64,000 nt of DNA from CAXBNB01 sp040151475 (GTDB lineage Bacteria > Bacteroidota > Bacteroidia > Cytophagales > Cyclobacteriaceae), in contig NZ_JBDKWG010000133.1 of the NCBI RefSeq assembly GCF_040151475.1, forward strand, positions 1 to 64,000, read 5' to 3'. This document shows positions 63,511 to 64,000 of this stretch, piece by piece; within the stretch, counting starts at the first letter, position 1; each line of letters opens with the position of its first letter. The position numbers and the translations under genes are program-made. The notes below the pieces were generated by a model. It was not told the DNA's origin. It ran no database searches and was given only the letters and a program-made list of their open reading frames with translations.

Positions 63511-64000
63511 TTAATTTCCTGCCACCCAAGCTGGATTTTGAATCAAAATTCCATTACCGTTATCTATGTCAGCTTGAGGTAATGGCTGATAATAATTCTT
63601 AGGTGCATTCCAGACTTTTCTTCCAAAATCGGTAGGGTACATCTTATCAATAGTGAAGAAAGTTGTCAGGTTAATAATCCCAGCCTTGTGCCAGCGCAAA
63701 AGATTCTGGTATCTCATGTTTTCTCCAGCTTCCTCAGTTCTTGATTCGTGCATCAAGGCGTCAATGTCTCCACCAGAAATTGGATCTAAATCAGCTCTGT
63801 CTCTAATTTCATTAATTTCAGTATCACCAGCACCTGCTCCATTCAGTCTGATTTTCGCTTCTGCCACATTCATATATGTTTGACCAACTCTAAGGATAGG
63901 GACATTTGTCCAACTAATCATCTCACCATCATCACGCCAAGACATATATTTATAATAACTGTGTCCAGTTTGAGAAAGAGTAGAAGTATGCTCTAACAAA
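63511..64000 (-). CDS. SusD/RagB lipoprotein, C-terminal part (runs off the right edge)
   Basis: An open frame runs from the window edge to a stop at 63511; the first visible codon is internal, not a start. The about 163 visible residues contain the SusD C-terminal hallmarks: LRVGQTYMNVAEAKIRLNG, then ESRTEEAGENMRYQNLLRWH, then NYYQPLPQADIDNGNG and the final AWVAGN. It marks a third utilisation locus whose SusC should lie beyond the window. Confidence 0.92.
   Translation of the reverse strand, partial: LLEHTSTLSQTGHSYYKYMSWRDDGEMISWTNVPILRVGQTYMNVAEAKIRLNGAGAGDTEINEIRDRADLDPISGGDIDALMHESRTEEAGENMRYQNLLRWHKAGIINLTTFFTIDKMYPTDFGRKVWNAPKNYYQPLPQADIDNGNGILIQNPAWVAGN

Noticed and set aside
1..64000. 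CRISPR array, tRNA, rRNA, integrase or transposase
   Set aside because: I looked for regularly spaced repeats, cloverleaf tRNA features with CCA ends and DDE or tyrosine recombinase motifs, and saw none.

Overview
The window reads as chromosomal DNA from a marine- or soil-type member of the Bacteroidota, most likely Cytophagales. The reasons are the AT-rich sequence, three SusD-type genes (two with full SusC partners), ECF sigma / FecR / STN-SusC signalling cassettes, many secreted lipoproteins, ASPIC/UnbV FG-GAP proteins, LytS/LytTR regulation, and a Bacteroidota-type -7 box (TAnnTTTG) at one promoter. The genus assignment is inference. I see no rRNA, tRNA, CRISPR array, transposase or phage gene.

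Layout. (1) 1-13315, all minus strand: a polysaccharide-utilisation-like locus. In transcription order it is ECF sigma, FecR, SusC with STN domain, SusD, a hairpin, GH20-like hexosaminidase, a two-domain alpha/beta hydrolase, a Tat-exported beta-propeller and a lipoprotein cut by the window edge. (2) 13726-21212, minus: an extracellular sugar/alcohol oxidation and de-esterification block. It contains a quinoprotein dehydrogenase with an inserted cytochrome c domain, a Tat-lipoprotein subunit-3 protein, a GMC flavoprotein, a CBM9-like Tat protein, an acetyl-xylan-esterase-like hydrolase and a second ECF sigma without an adjacent FecR. (3) 21213-21592: an intergenic stretch with a multi-hairpin inverted-repeat element and an upstream element repeated at 43.7 kb. 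(4) 21593-39532, minus: a second utilisation locus with its own sigma, FecR, SusC, SusD, then a hairpin, an FG-GAP/ASPIC lipoprotein, a DUF4832-like protein, an esterase and two tandem BNR/GH74-like lipoproteins. (5) 40096-42267, plus: a full-length paralogue of the two-domain hydrolase of region 1. (6) 42365-48295: an amidohydrolase lipoprotein, then a plus-strand set of a MarR regulator and a lysine 2,3-aminomutase / sodium:solute symporter / beta-lysine acetyltransferase operon, predicted to make the osmolyte N-epsilon-acetyl-beta-lysine. (7) 48355-54673, minus: tetR-tolC-acrA-acrB type RND efflux operon with a clear palindromic operator. (8) 54874-60001, minus: LytTR regulator, LytS-type kinase, LiaF-like membrane protein and a MacB/FtsX-type permease. 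(9) 60193-64000, minus: the tail of a third utilisation locus (end of a SusD gene, hairpin, a sulfatase remnant with its middle deleted, an endonuclease/exonuclease/phosphatase-family protein and a probable alpha/alpha-barrel polysaccharide-acting protein).

How it works together (inference). Each SusC with an STN domain can signal through its FecR to its ECF sigma, so the cell can sense a glycan at the surface and raise expression of its uptake genes. Secreted GHs, esterases and BNR proteins would trim and deacetylate the glycan, and the PQQ and GMC dehydrogenases would oxidise released sugars or alcohols in the periplasm. The substrate cannot be named from sequence alone. The most interesting unexplained items are the cloverleaf-like element at 21416-21575, the duplicated 70-90 bp upstream element, the paired GTTCTA(T/C)AGAAC sites over the aminomutase promoter, the 21-bp-phased repeats before the LiaF-LytSR operon, and the repeated hairpins after SusD and before SusC.
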